NCBI GenBank assembly: GCA_963976865.1
Contig: CAXBLY010000002.1
Span: 310,001-374,000, forward strand
DNA: 64,000 nucleotides
Direction: 5' to 3'
DNA from: UBA1858 sp963976865
Lineage (GTDB): Bacteria > Pseudomonadota > Gammaproteobacteria > UBA4575
Part shown: piece after piece, positions 40,857 to 48,837 of the stretch
How positions within the stretch are numbered: position 1 is the first letter of the stretch
Layout of the letters: each line of letters begins with the position of its first letter
The notes under the pieces: model-generated
Database searches by the model: none
Seen by the model: the letters and a program-made list of their open reading frames with translations, nothing else
Told to the model about the DNA's origin: nothing
Made by a program: the position numbers and the translations under genes

Positions 40857-41207
40857 TTATTGGATTACTTTATACGATCCTTCTGCATATTTACCTGAAG
40901 AAGGATTCGCAAATTTGACTGAGACACGCTTTCCTGTAAAAAACATACATTGCCCTGTCAGCATAGGCACATACTTGTCATTATCATATTTCGCAGCTAC
41001 TCTCGTCGGGTATCCCGACCCACCCTTCTTGTCCAGACAAATCCGGACTTCTTTGGAAATATCGCCGTCGATAAATACGAATTCTTTCGGTTTATCCAAC
41101 CCAACAGTGATTCTCCATGGTTCACCTGATTCATGACAACCATATAGAATTAATATTAGCGACGAAAAAAGTACACTCTTGTTAAAAATAACTTTGTTAG
41201 CAATCAT
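40857..41207 (-). CDS. Putative lipoprotein, unknown function
   Basis: The protein is 116 residues from ATG 41207; a GTG at 41216 would add three residues. The N-terminus is a lipoprotein signal with lipobox LILYGC, followed by a 90-residue beta-rich domain (EPWRITVGLDKPKEFVFIDGD) with two cysteines (VRICLDKK, GQCMFF) that could form a disulfide. It lies between a single-helix protein and the MASE1 kinase on the same strand, and could be the sensory partner of either. I do not recognise a family. Confidence 0.6.
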   Translation of the reverse strand: MIANKVIFNKSVLFSSLILILYGCHESGEPWRITVGLDKPKEFVFIDGDISKEVRICLDKKGGSGYPTRVAAKYDNDKYVPMLTGQCMFFTGKRVSVKFANPSSGKYAEGSYKVIQ

Positions 41208-41216
41208 ACTTATCAC

Positions 41217-41906
41217 TTAATATCTGTATGCCTTTCCATGTGCTTTATTATTACTTTTATCATTTTCTTTTATCGATCTTTCAGTTTCTTTCCCATTAAA
41301 TTCAGGTAGAGGTTCATCTTCCTGATTCCATTCATACATAGAATCCAGATCACCCTCTAACTCATCATCCGTTAATTCACTAATTGTTTCTTCATTTTCC
41401 TTATTGATCTTATTACGCTCCAGATAATCAGGTTTTACTATAATTGACCTGGAAGTGACGATAAATGAACTAACTTTCATCTTCCCGCAATTGTTTTCAA
41501 AAAATATTCTAATGACGGCATTATCATTCTCAAATTCACTGGCAACAGAATACATATCTATTGCAGACTCACAAATCTTATATTTCCTATACCCTTGATG
41601 AGAGACAAAATTAGGACGAGCAAAAGATTTAAGCGCGCCCAAAACTGATAATTGTTCAAATTCACTCTTCCATTCTTCTGCAGATAACGAGTTTATGTAC
41701 TTATCCGTTAAAAATGGCTTAACTGCATCGTAATTCCAGCCATCTATTGCTTCCATAAATTCTATTACTTTAGGCAAAGCATAACGATCAACTTCACGCA
41801 TTTCCTGTTTACAATAATGTAAATAAGAATAAATACCAACGATTACAATACCTATAAGTATTGCGACCATAAAGACTATTGCATTTTTTTTACTTATCAT
41901 TTCCAT
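41217..41906 (-). CDS. Single-helix membrane protein with acidic tail, unknown function
   Basis: The 229-residue protein has one hydrophobic helix near residues 9-29, after which the bulk is probably periplasmic. The next 120 residues (KVIEFMEAIDGWNYDAVKPFL...VSSFIVTSRSIIV) look like a globular domain of the SnoaL or DUF4019 type, but I cannot confirm it. The tail from about 165 is rich in Glu, Asp, Asn and Lys, probably disordered. No strong ribosome-binding site is seen. The gene directly adjoins the lipoprotein gene. Confidence 0.55.
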   Translation of the reverse strand: MEMISKKNAIVFMVAILIGIVIVGIYSYLHYCKQEMREVDRYALPKVIEFMEAIDGWNYDAVKPFLTDKYINSLSAEEWKSEFEQLSVLGALKSFARPNFVSHQGYRKYKICESAIDMYSVASEFENDNAVIRIFFENNCGKMKVSSFIVTSRSIIVKPDYLERNKINKENEETISELTDDELEGDLDSMYEWNQEDEPLPEFNGKETERSIKENDKSNNKAHGKAYRY

Positions 41907-41920
41907 TATTCTTTAAACGC

Positions 41921-41957
41921 AAAAAGCCGGGAGGCTTATAAAAACTTCCCGGCTTAT
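41921..41957 (-). terminator. Rho-independent terminator of the dihaem oxidoreductase gene
   Basis: Arms AAGCCGGGA (41924-41932) and TCCCGGCTT (41947-41955) form a perfect 9-pair stem with a 14-base loop. Read on the minus strand the stem is followed by a T-run (TTTTTGCG), the usual terminator form, 27 bases past the stop of the gene at 41984-43660. Confidence 0.85.
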
Positions 41958-41983
41958 TCACTGCTTGTTACTAACTAATACTT

Positions 41984-43660
41984 TTACCACTTCTGGTAGT
42001 AGTTATACTTCTTCTTTCTATCTCTATGAATATCTCTTCTACCTTCACTATTAGGTGTCAAGACAACCTGATTCTGAACATCCTGATTTGGCTCTTCGGG
42101 ATGCTTCAAAGTACCCAGGTAGGCAAAGATTGAATTTTGGCTTTTTTCACTAAGGTCCAGGAAGCGATCTCTTACACTCTGTGCTTCACCACCATGTAAG
42201 GCAACCGCTTCAAACAGTGTTAATGCGCGACCATCATGTAAGTAAGGAGCAGTATCTGCCACACCCCACAACTTCATAGTGATAAAGTTACAGTTAGTGA
42301 TTTCATGCCCTGATTTCTCATCACAGTTATCTTCTCCAAGGAAGTGTGCAGTTTCTTTCAAACGATAACCCATGTTGTGTCGTTTGTAATCTGAATGTGC
42401 ACGAACACGAATTCCGCCTCTGCGATTCTTCTCAAAGTTAGTTAGCCCTTCAGAAAGATCAGCACTGAAATATACTTCATCACTTTCAGGGTCGGTATAT
42501 TCCAAAACAGGTGATTTAGTATCCAGGAATGGAACGTGACAACCCGAGCAGCCTACCTCATTAAACAGCTTGAAACCTCGACGTGCCTGTCCATTCGCTT
42601 TTTTCTGCACTGGACGTTCCTGAGTTGTCATAAAGACATGAAATGCTCGCATCTGAGCATTCGTTAGCTCATTTGAGATACCATCTCCATCAGGATCACC
42701 AGGACCAAAAGTTGCCTCGTCCTGCATACCAATGTGGAATGCCATTGCACCTTCATCGAATCCACGAACAGTTGCGAATTCACCTTTACGGCCAAATGGA
42801 CGAATTTCCAAATCACTATCAACACCTTCCGGACTACAGTTAGTTCCGAAACTGATACCTTTAGCTTTTAATTTCACATCTTTACCACCTTCATCACATG
42901 AACCACCCGCATAAGCGCGAATCTTCTGCAACGTTTCAGTGATTTCCTGGCCAACCAATTCAACACCACCCAAACCAAAGTTGGCTGGCGGGTTAATTGA
43001 ACGACCATCAAATGCAGCGATACCGAGTGCTTCACCAGTGCCAGCACCATTAAGGTCACCACCACCAAATGATTGCTTCCCAGAATCATCTATATCAGCT
43101 GTTTTGGATCTGAAGAATGGTGAACCTGCAATACCTGCCTGACCACCTACACCTAGCTGCGCAGGAACCACTGAGTTATCTACAACACCGTGACACTCCA
43201 GACACGTTTGTGTATCCAGTCCGTTCATACGTAACCATGTACCATTACCCTGTAACGTTGGCCTACCAGTTGGTCCAAGATCAGGTATGTTAAGCGCTGG
43301 TGTACCATCTGCCAGTATCGCTTCGTTTATTCCAGGCCCATCACCAAAACCGTCTGCTCTACGAAACGGTGTAGTATACATGCGCACACCAATTTGACGG
43401 ATCTCGGTCAAGCTCATTTTCTTGAAATCATCATCACTGATATTTGCATCTAATGCTGGGCCGTTACCATTTCTATTGTGGTAATCACTGCTGAAAGCCA
43501 CACCATCAGTTTCTTTAATTAGATCAGCATCTAAATGTGAATAATCAATATCTGCGCCTGGGTCACTTGCAAATGCATACGAAGATGCTCCCATTAATGT
43601 AGCGCTTAAGGCCAATACCAACCAAGCAGGTTGTTTTTTACCAGTAAAGTGCTGTTTCAC
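41984..43660 (-). CDS. Dihaem oxidoreductase (MauG/DUF1111-like c-type cytochrome)
   Basis: The 558-residue secreted protein has a signal peptide (1 to about 31, YAFASDPG) and two haem c sites, CLECH near residue 154 and CSGCH near 372. After the second site come GVADTAPYLHDGRALTLFEAVALHGGEA, as in dihaem peroxidases and DHOR-type oxidoreductases. Around residue 60-95 is a long acidic/glycine section. The start is GTG 43660 with GGGAG eight bases upstream and a small AT hairpin before it. Gene neighbours are a secreted propeller protein (upstream, same strand) and an unknown membrane protein. It may act as a periplasmic peroxidase or thiol oxidoreductase; the partner is unknown. Confidence 0.85.
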   Translation of the reverse strand: MKQHFTGKKQPAWLVLALSATLMGASSYAFASDPGADIDYSHLDADLIKETDGVAFSSDYHNRNGNGPALDANISDDDFKKMSLTEIRQIGVRMYTTPFRRADGFGDGPGINEAILADGTPALNIPDLGPTGRPTLQGNGTWLRMNGLDTQTCLECHGVVDNSVVPAQLGVGGQAGIAGSPFFRSKTADIDDSGKQSFGGGDLNGAGTGEALGIAAFDGRSINPPANFGLGGVELVGQEITETLQKIRAYAGGSCDEGGKDVKLKAKGISFGTNCSPEGVDSDLEIRPFGRKGEFATVRGFDEGAMAFHIGMQDEATFGPGDPDGDGISNELTNAQMRAFHVFMTTQERPVQKKANGQARRGFKLFNEVGCSGCHVPFLDTKSPVLEYTDPESDEVYFSADLSEGLTNFEKNRRGGIRVRAHSDYKRHNMGYRLKETAHFLGEDNCDEKSGHEITNCNFITMKLWGVADTAPYLHDGRALTLFEAVALHGGEAQSVRDRFLDLSEKSQNSIFAYLGTLKHPEEPNQDVQNQVVLTPNSEGRRDIHRDRKKKYNYYQKW

Positions 43661-43670
43661 TTTATATCTC

Positions 43671-43686
43671 CCAATTTAAAAATTGG
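43671..43686 (-). promoter_or_regulatory. AT-rich hairpin just before the start of the dihaem gene
   Basis: CCAATT and AATTGG form a perfect 6-pair stem with a 4-base loop. On the minus strand it lies a few bases upstream of the Shine-Dalgarno of the gene starting at 43660, so it could affect translation. It may also be an incidental palindrome. Confidence 0.25.
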
Positions 43687-43821
43687 CTTTACGTTTCTTA
43701 TCCATGCAATGTCTTAGCAAAGAAAAAGATAAACAGCCGGTGATTTGTATTAAATCTTTTCTAGAGTGCGAATGGTATTGGAACTCTATTAACAAAAAAA
43801 CTAATACAAAATTTTGACGAG

Positions 43822-43857
43822 AACCGCAGTCAATTTACATGAAATCAGCCTGCGGTT
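43822..43857 (-). terminator. Probable terminator of the propeller gene
   Basis: AACCGCAG (43822-43829) and CTGCGGTT (43850-43857) form an 8-pair stem with a 20-base loop, 34 bases after the stop of the propeller gene on the minus strand. An AAAATTTTG stretch and a T-run follow within 30 bases. The long loop and distant T-run make it weaker than the terminator at 41921. Confidence 0.5.
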
Positions 43858-43891
43858 ATCGATCAATTATGTATCACTAATAGTCAGTAGA

Positions 43892-45529
43892 TTACTGAGC
43901 TGCTGCTCCATAACCACTTCCTGGAAGGCCAGGCACACGTTGCACTAACTCAAGATCACCTACACGGCAACCATCTTCGTACTGTTTACCTGCTCCATCA
44001 AGACCAGTACCAAGCGTATCGTTACAATCTTGAATAACACGGAACACAGTGACCTGAGTTGTTGGTGGATACAAGAAATTACCATCACCATCACGGTCTA
44101 CGTAGAAAGGTACTGGTGCCCAGATCGCGTACAAGTACTCATCCTTACCGTATTTAGAAATAGCAAGGTCGAGACCACCTGCTTCATACAAGAAGTCTCT
44201 CTGGTCAGTTCTAAGTGAGATATCACCACCACGCGGGCTGCCATCAAAATTAGCGCCAGAGCTAGAGACCCTATGTCTGATGTTTGCTAATGGCCCTGTG
44301 AATTGTGGCACACCATCAACAACAACTACCGGAGGTCCACCATCAGTTAGGTTACATGTATCAGGATTGATTCCACGAATAGAAATTTCTGAATCAAAAA
44401 ACGCTGATGTGTATAGCGTATTGGTTCGAGAAACTGCAGTCCAACAAGTGTCAGATCCACCGTCTGCCTTATTAGGAATGATACGTACTTTTTCAGCCCA
44501 TTTATTTATAGTAAATACTGAGGCACCACCTTGATCACGCTGCTGGAAACTACCATGAGTCATCATGACGCAATCATTGTAGTCTTTGCCATCGCGAGGA
44601 TAGACAGAGAAACCAAAGTTGTCATTACCAGTAGTTGTACTAACGACTGGGTAACTTGGTCGGCCTCTTTTGTCTATATTGTGAACTTCAATTTCATCAG
44701 CTTCAGTACCATCGCCTAGCGCAAAGAACGTATTACGGTTCGCAACAAGAAGCTGACGACCTTCATTGATGAATGAAAGCTGCACTGGATCACCGTCAGA
44801 ATCTGCTGAATTTATGTTAGAACCACGGATATAGCGTAATCTACCATTTCTGAATCTATAGCCAATGATACTTTGCGCATCTTGATCATCTTCTGCAATT
44901 GGTGCACGTTCACCGCAGACTTGTCCAGTTGGAGGTAAAAAACCTTCAGGTAAGCCAGGGCAACCGTTGAACTCCACTTCACCAGAACCAGCATTCACCA
45001 CGTAGACTAAGTTTTTATGACGAGTGACCGCACGCGGCTCTTGACCACGAGTAGATCGAACACTTGTTCTAACAACATTACACTTGTTTACTTTAAATGC
45101 GGAAACACTGCCATTTTTGTCGACTCGTTTTTTGTTCCAGTGTTTGCCATAACCAAGAACTCTTGGTTTTGCAACAGGATTGAATCCAGCATTGATCATT
45201 AATACATATTGATCATCGCCTTCGCCAGTGTGGTAAACGGCATTTTGGCCTGATGTTACGATTCCAGCCTGATTACCATAACCACCTGAATTAACCCGGT
45301 GCGTTTGAATGTCAGAACTCAGGGTACCATCAGCGTTGCGTAGAAAAACTAACAGCTCATTCTGCTGCGCGTTTCCATTGCCATCGGTAGGCGGGTTATT
45401 TGCATTGTAGAAAAATGCTCCTTCTCGCAAGTCATAATCACAACTATGGTTATAGCTTGCTTGTGCAGAACTGATAGACAGGCCCAACACGAGTAGCAAC
45501 AATCCACTTGTACTATATTTAAGTTTCAT
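43892..45529 (-). CDS. Secreted lactonase-like beta-propeller protein
   Basis: The 545-residue protein has a signal peptide (1 to about 24, SSAQAS) and a repeat architecture of strand-turn-strand units: NELLVFLRNADGTLSSDIQTHRVNSGGYG, QYVLMINAG, KNLVYVVNAGSGEVEF, RQLLVANRNTFFAL. The first of these is typical of the lactonase (3-carboxymuconate cyclase-like) propeller. Cysteines are scattered over the chain and may form disulfides. GGAGG eight bases before the ATG is a good ribosome-binding site. A 497-base leader region lies upstream. There is no PEP-CTERM tail. It is encoded next to the dihaem oxidoreductase on the same strand, separated by a likely terminator; a functional pair is possible. 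Confidence 0.7.
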   Translation of the reverse strand: MKLKYSTSGLLLLVLGLSISSAQASYNHSCDYDLREGAFFYNANNPPTDGNGNAQQNELLVFLRNADGTLSSDIQTHRVNSGGYGNQAGIVTSGQNAVYHTGEGDDQYVLMINAGFNPVAKPRVLGYGKHWNKKRVDKNGSVSAFKVNKCNVVRTSVRSTRGQEPRAVTRHKNLVYVVNAGSGEVEFNGCPGLPEGFLPPTGQVCGERAPIAEDDQDAQSIIGYRFRNGRLRYIRGSNINSADSDGDPVQLSFINEGRQLLVANRNTFFALGDGTEADEIEVHNIDKRGRPSYPVVSTTTGNDNFGFSVYPRDGKDYNDCVMMTHGSFQQRDQGGASVFTINKWAEKVRIIPNKADGGSDTCWTAVSRTNTLYTSAFFDSEISIRGINPDTCNLTDGGPPVVVVDGVPQFTGPLANIRHRVSSSGANFDGSPRGGDISLRTDQRDFLYEAGGLDLAISKYGKDEYLYAIWAPVPFYVDRDGDGNFLYPPTTQVTVFRVIQDCNDTLGTGLDGAGKQYEDGCRVGDLELVQRVPGLPGSGYGAAAQ

Positions 45530-45634
45530 AAAACTCCTCCCATGAAAACTTCAGTTAACAACATTTAGTGTTTACTGTCCTTGTAGATTGCCCCCTCAAC
45601 ACTGTGAAATGCTGTGGATCTTCCCTGGGATATT

Positions 45635-45654
45635 AATTTCTGACAAATTTCTGA
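45635..45654. promoter_or_regulatory. Tandem direct repeat with 11-base period, candidate operator
   Basis: AATTTCTGA occurs at 45635-45643 and again at 45646-45654, a period of 11 bases, about one helical turn. Its reverse complement core CAGAAATT recurs at 45692-45699. Such tandem sites are typical for OmpR/PhoB-type regulators. The repeats lie 105-125 bases upstream of the propeller start. Confidence 0.35.
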
Positions 45655-45757
45655 AACACGAAATTATTATTATGTCTTTCAGGTCTTGAGCCAGAAATTC
45701 TTTTCGCACACGCGCTACAGTTAATACGCATTTGCAAAATCAATTCTTTGGAATTTG

Positions 45758-45912
45758 TTAGGCTGGAACGAGGCCTAAAGACTTACGTAGATGGCTAAAG
45801 GTATAGCCATTTTTAGGAATGAAATTGAGGACGGTTGGTTTAGGTCCTCTGTGGTATAGCTTTTGATAACCGCTATCTTTGGATCCACATTGTTGTGGCC
45901 TATTTATAGGCC
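45758..45912. ncRNA. Cluster of hairpins: candidate structured leader RNA
   Basis: Five perfect or near-perfect stems follow one another: TTAGGC/GCCTAA (45758-45778), ATGGCTA/TAGCCAT with a 6-base loop AAGGTA (45791-45810), GAGGAC/GTCCTC (45827-45849), CCACA/TGTGG (45885-45898) and GGCCTA/TAGGCC (45897-45912). The last two share bases and exclude each other. The second is followed by TTTT on the plus strand. The direction of transcription is unknown; on the minus strand it would be the leader of the propeller gene. No known riboswitch was recognised. Confidence 0.3.
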
Positions 45913-46026
45913 TATTATTGATAAAAATCAACTACTAATGTATTTTTTAAGCATAGCTCCATCAAGCCGAATTTATATAATGCAATTAATACCTTACTTG
46001 ATTTTACCAAGTATTTTCTTATGTAT

Positions 46027-46671
46027 TTATGGTTTGGAGGCTTTACCTTGCTTCAGAAACTCTTCATTTCTTTTACGCATTTCAGTAGTAAACCCGTTGA
46101 GATTATTTACAGCCTGCACCAACTCAGTCGCCACAGACGCTAATTTACGCCGTTGAGACCTGGCCTGCCCTCGTATCATGTCAAACGCCTGATCAGAGGT
46201 AATATGATATTCCTGCATAAGAATACCAATGGCAACACTTGTTTCCCTGCCTTGCTCCAGTGCGGTGTGCAATTGCATCTCGGTATCTCTGAGATGTTTT
46301 ATTTCATTTGCACGTTTAAGCGCAGAATTGATCGTTGGTAATACGTGATCAACATCTATCGGTTTAACTAAATACCCTAATGCACCCGCCTGTGTAGCTT
46401 TTTCTACAAACTCTTTCTCCGCATAGGCTGATAAAAAAATACATGGTACATCGGCCTGTTCACGCAGCTGCGCTGCCACCTCGGCACCAGTGAAATCCGG
46501 GAGTCGAAAATCCATAATAGCCAGATCAGGATGATGATCACATCCCAGTTGAATAGCTTTTTCACCATTTTCTGCTTCGATAACGTCAAAATTTCGTGCT
46601 CGCAAACTATTAGCAAATGTGACACGAATTACACGATCATCGTCAGCCAGTAAGATTTGTGACTTTGACAC
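46027..46671 (-). CDS. Response regulator with ANTAR RNA-binding domain
   Basis: The 214-residue protein has a receiver domain (residues 1-120; ADDDR, phospho-aspartate in LAIMDFRLPDF, lysine in LVKPID) and an ANTAR domain near 135-195 (GILMQEYHITSDQAFDMIRGQARSQRRKLASVATELV). ANTAR proteins such as EutV, AmiR and NasR bind hairpin RNA in leaders and stop transcription from terminating. The start is GTG 46671 with a purine-rich AGGGGG just before. It is the partner of the HisKA_2 kinase encoded 180 bases upstream, as in EutV/EutW. The target transcript is unknown; the hairpin region at 45758-45912 is a nearby candidate. Confidence 0.9.
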   Translation of the reverse strand: MSKSQILLADDDRVIRVTFANSLRARNFDVIEAENGEKAIQLGCDHHPDLAIMDFRLPDFTGAEVAAQLREQADVPCIFLSAYAEKEFVEKATQAGALGYLVKPIDVDHVLPTINSALKRANEIKHLRDTEMQLHTALEQGRETSVAIGILMQEYHITSDQAFDMIRGQARSQRRKLASVATELVQAVNNLNGFTTEMRKRNEEFLKQGKASKP

Positions 46672-46851
46672 CCTGCCCCCTGATTATTCTGTAAAACAAT
46701 TTTATTATTATTTGTCTAGTTATAACAGTTGCGCAATACACATTGCAATTTAATTCTGGCTGATCTCGCGAGCACCACGTTAATACAAAATTCTTATAAA
46801 GCATATTCAACGGCATATGGTTCAATCACGATACTGTTGATACTATCAATT

Positions 46852-48768
46852 TTACAACCTCATGACAGGTTCTTTCAATTCCAGTAATGCTGTATAAATT
46901 TCACCATCCTGAGACATATCAAGTCTTGCGCCGTAAGGCGGAAGCAGTGATTTTATCATCGATATGCCAATGTTTTTATCACAGTCTTCTTTGTCAGCCA
47001 TATCAATACAGGTGTTTATGATTTCTATTTTAACGCCATCTTTTGTGCTATTGATATTTACACGAATGTAATTTTCTTTGCTGCTGTTTTCAGCATGATA
47101 TTTTAAAGCATTGATCAACAGTTCAGTAACAATCAATGATATAGATATAATCTCATCTGCAACTAGCAGTTGAATGACACCATCAGTATTTTTATTGAAG
47201 TCTATATCACAATTAAATAGTTTTGATGACTCCTCTATCAAATTATCCAGCAGATATAATAGCTCAACATCATCTTTACCATTCATTATCAGCCCATTTA
47301 CAATGGAAATAGTATTCACTTGTGCAATGGAGGTTGTCAGTATTGGTTTTAGCTCCGGGTGAGAATCCATGCTTACAGTTATCATTCCGATTACAGCCTG
47401 CAAACTATTTTTAATCCTATGCTGCACTTCTAAACCAATCTCATCCCGCTGATGTTTTATATATTCTAGTTGAATTTCCTGTCCTCTTTTTTGTTCTGTT
47501 ATATCTCTTGCAATGATTCTGAGTTCGCATGGCATGTCTTTTTTTGCCTGAATAATCCTGATTCGTTGATGTGATTTAATAACACTGTTATCTTTCCTCA
47601 GAATATCAACTTCCATTTCCAACTCATCGACGTCTCCAGAAAACGCAACATCTATTAAACGATGCACGCGTCTCACATCAGCTTTTTGTATTAGATTCCA
47701 GTACGGAATTCCAATCAATTCTGATGGTTGATAACCAAGTGTACTTTCACACAAATTATTTGCAGAAATAATATTACCCATTCGATCTAGAGACATATAC
47801 ATATCAGGCGCGTTCTGAAACAGATCTTGATAGAAAGCGCTTTTCCTGAGCAGCTCATTCTCTGCTTTTACTCGATCCGTGATATCAAGTACATAAACCT
47901 GAACATTACTGTCACTGACCTCGCATGAAATAAACCACTCTGTCGAAATCAGCTGGCCATTGTTTTTTCTTAAATCACATGAGAACGCACAGACATTTCC
48001 ATTACGTTTACGCAAATTTGCCAGCGATGAGACTAAACCATCTAAATCATTTTGATTGATTACAGGCCAATCCATTGGAGATTTACCTATTACCTGATCT
48101 CCGCGCCAACCTAACATCTGCTCAGCTGCTTGACTCCATTTAGTCACTTCAAACGCAGGTGTCATTTCAATTCTGGCAAGGCGAGATATCTCCAGCCGTG
48201 ATGACAGCGTGATATGTTGCTGTAAACTTGGCTCCTGACGGTAATTCCTGTTCAGTTCACTTGAAATCCACTCTGCTACAAGTTGAACAAAATGAATTTC
48301 ATCCTCAGTGAACGCAGCGTTTCTTAGCTTAATACTGGTAAAATTGAGTGTACCGAATAATCTGTTATTCAAATAAGTGGGCGCGCCAAGATAAGCTTCC
48401 AGTTTTAGCGCATTATAGGATGGGTGTTTGGCAATATCGGTTTTAGCTGCATGGTGAAAGCCAACAGGTCTTTCCTGTTCAAGTGTGAACTTGCAATAAG
48501 TGAGACCCAGATCAAAAACATCACCTGGCAGTATTTGATATTCATCTGATTCAGTATGAACATGGAGTATGGTGTAACGATTACCTTCGACATAGGACAT
48601 TATCCCGCAACATAATCCCAGATAGCGACACCCCAGCCGCAATACATCGTACACCTGATCTACAAAAGCAAGGTCTTTTGCTAACGCAATAGAATAAAAT
48701 TCTTCAAGGGCATTGGGTTGATGGCTAATATTACTTTCCACACTTGAATTATTGCCCATGCCTTTCAT
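46852..48768 (-). CDS. GAF-PAS-PAS sensor kinase of HisKA_2 type
   Basis: The 638-residue soluble kinase has a GAF domain (about 20-180), PAS domains (about 200-310 and 325-430) and a HisKA_2 dimerisation domain with the phospho-histidine in VQHRIKNSLQAVIGM near residue 447. A HATPase domain follows (VTELLINALKYH, GISMIKSLL). The HRIKNSLQ motif marks the HisKA_2/HWE class, the type that pairs with ANTAR regulators (EutW). No membrane helix is present, so it senses a cytoplasmic signal. The start is ATG 48768, with TTG 48771 as an alternative. It is the likely partner of the ANTAR protein at 46027-46671. Confidence 0.88.
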   Translation of the reverse strand: MKGMGNNSSVESNISHQPNALEEFYSIALAKDLAFVDQVYDVLRLGCRYLGLCCGIMSYVEGNRYTILHVHTESDEYQILPGDVFDLGLTYCKFTLEQERPVGFHHAAKTDIAKHPSYNALKLEAYLGAPTYLNNRLFGTLNFTSIKLRNAAFTEDEIHFVQLVAEWISSELNRNYRQEPSLQQHITLSSRLEISRLARIEMTPAFEVTKWSQAAEQMLGWRGDQVIGKSPMDWPVINQNDLDGLVSSLANLRKRNGNVCAFSCDLRKNNGQLISTEWFISCEVSDSNVQVYVLDITDRVKAENELLRKSAFYQDLFQNAPDMYMSLDRMGNIISANNLCESTLGYQPSELIGIPYWNLIQKADVRRVHRLIDVAFSGDVDELEMEVDILRKDNSVIKSHQRIRIIQAKKDMPCELRIIARDITEQKRGQEIQLEYIKHQRDEIGLEVQHRIKNSLQAVIGMITVSMDSHPELKPILTTSIAQVNTISIVNGLIMNGKDDVELLYLLDNLIEESSKLFNCDIDFNKNTDGVIQLLVADEIISISLIVTELLINALKYHAENSSKENYIRVNINSTKDGVKIEIINTCIDMADKEDCDKNIGISMIKSLLPPYGARLDMSQDGEIYTALLELKEPVMRL

Positions 48769-48837
48769 CAAGCCCGGATATCACGTATTAATATATTTAA
48801 TCGTGTAATTATTTTATGAAATTTCATGCTCTTAAGT

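Larger units (their letters stand above)
45530..46026 (-). other. Long leader/intergenic region with repeats and hairpins
   Basis: No credible gene lies in this 497-base gap. It holds a tandem 9-base direct repeat (45635-45654), an inverted copy of its core at 45692-45699, and a cluster of short hairpins (45758-45912). GGAGG for the propeller gene is at the left end. It probably contains the promoter and a structured 5' leader of the propeller gene, read on the minus strand. Confidence 0.5.

Noticed and set aside
45758..45912. Cyclic-di-GMP (GEMM) or other known riboswitch
   Set aside because: I compared both strands from memory with the GEMM core and with cobalamin-type conserved boxes and found no agreement.
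45863..46156. Plus-strand 97-codon frame
   Set aside because: It overlaps the ANTAR domain coding region antisense, shows no motif and no ribosome-binding site.
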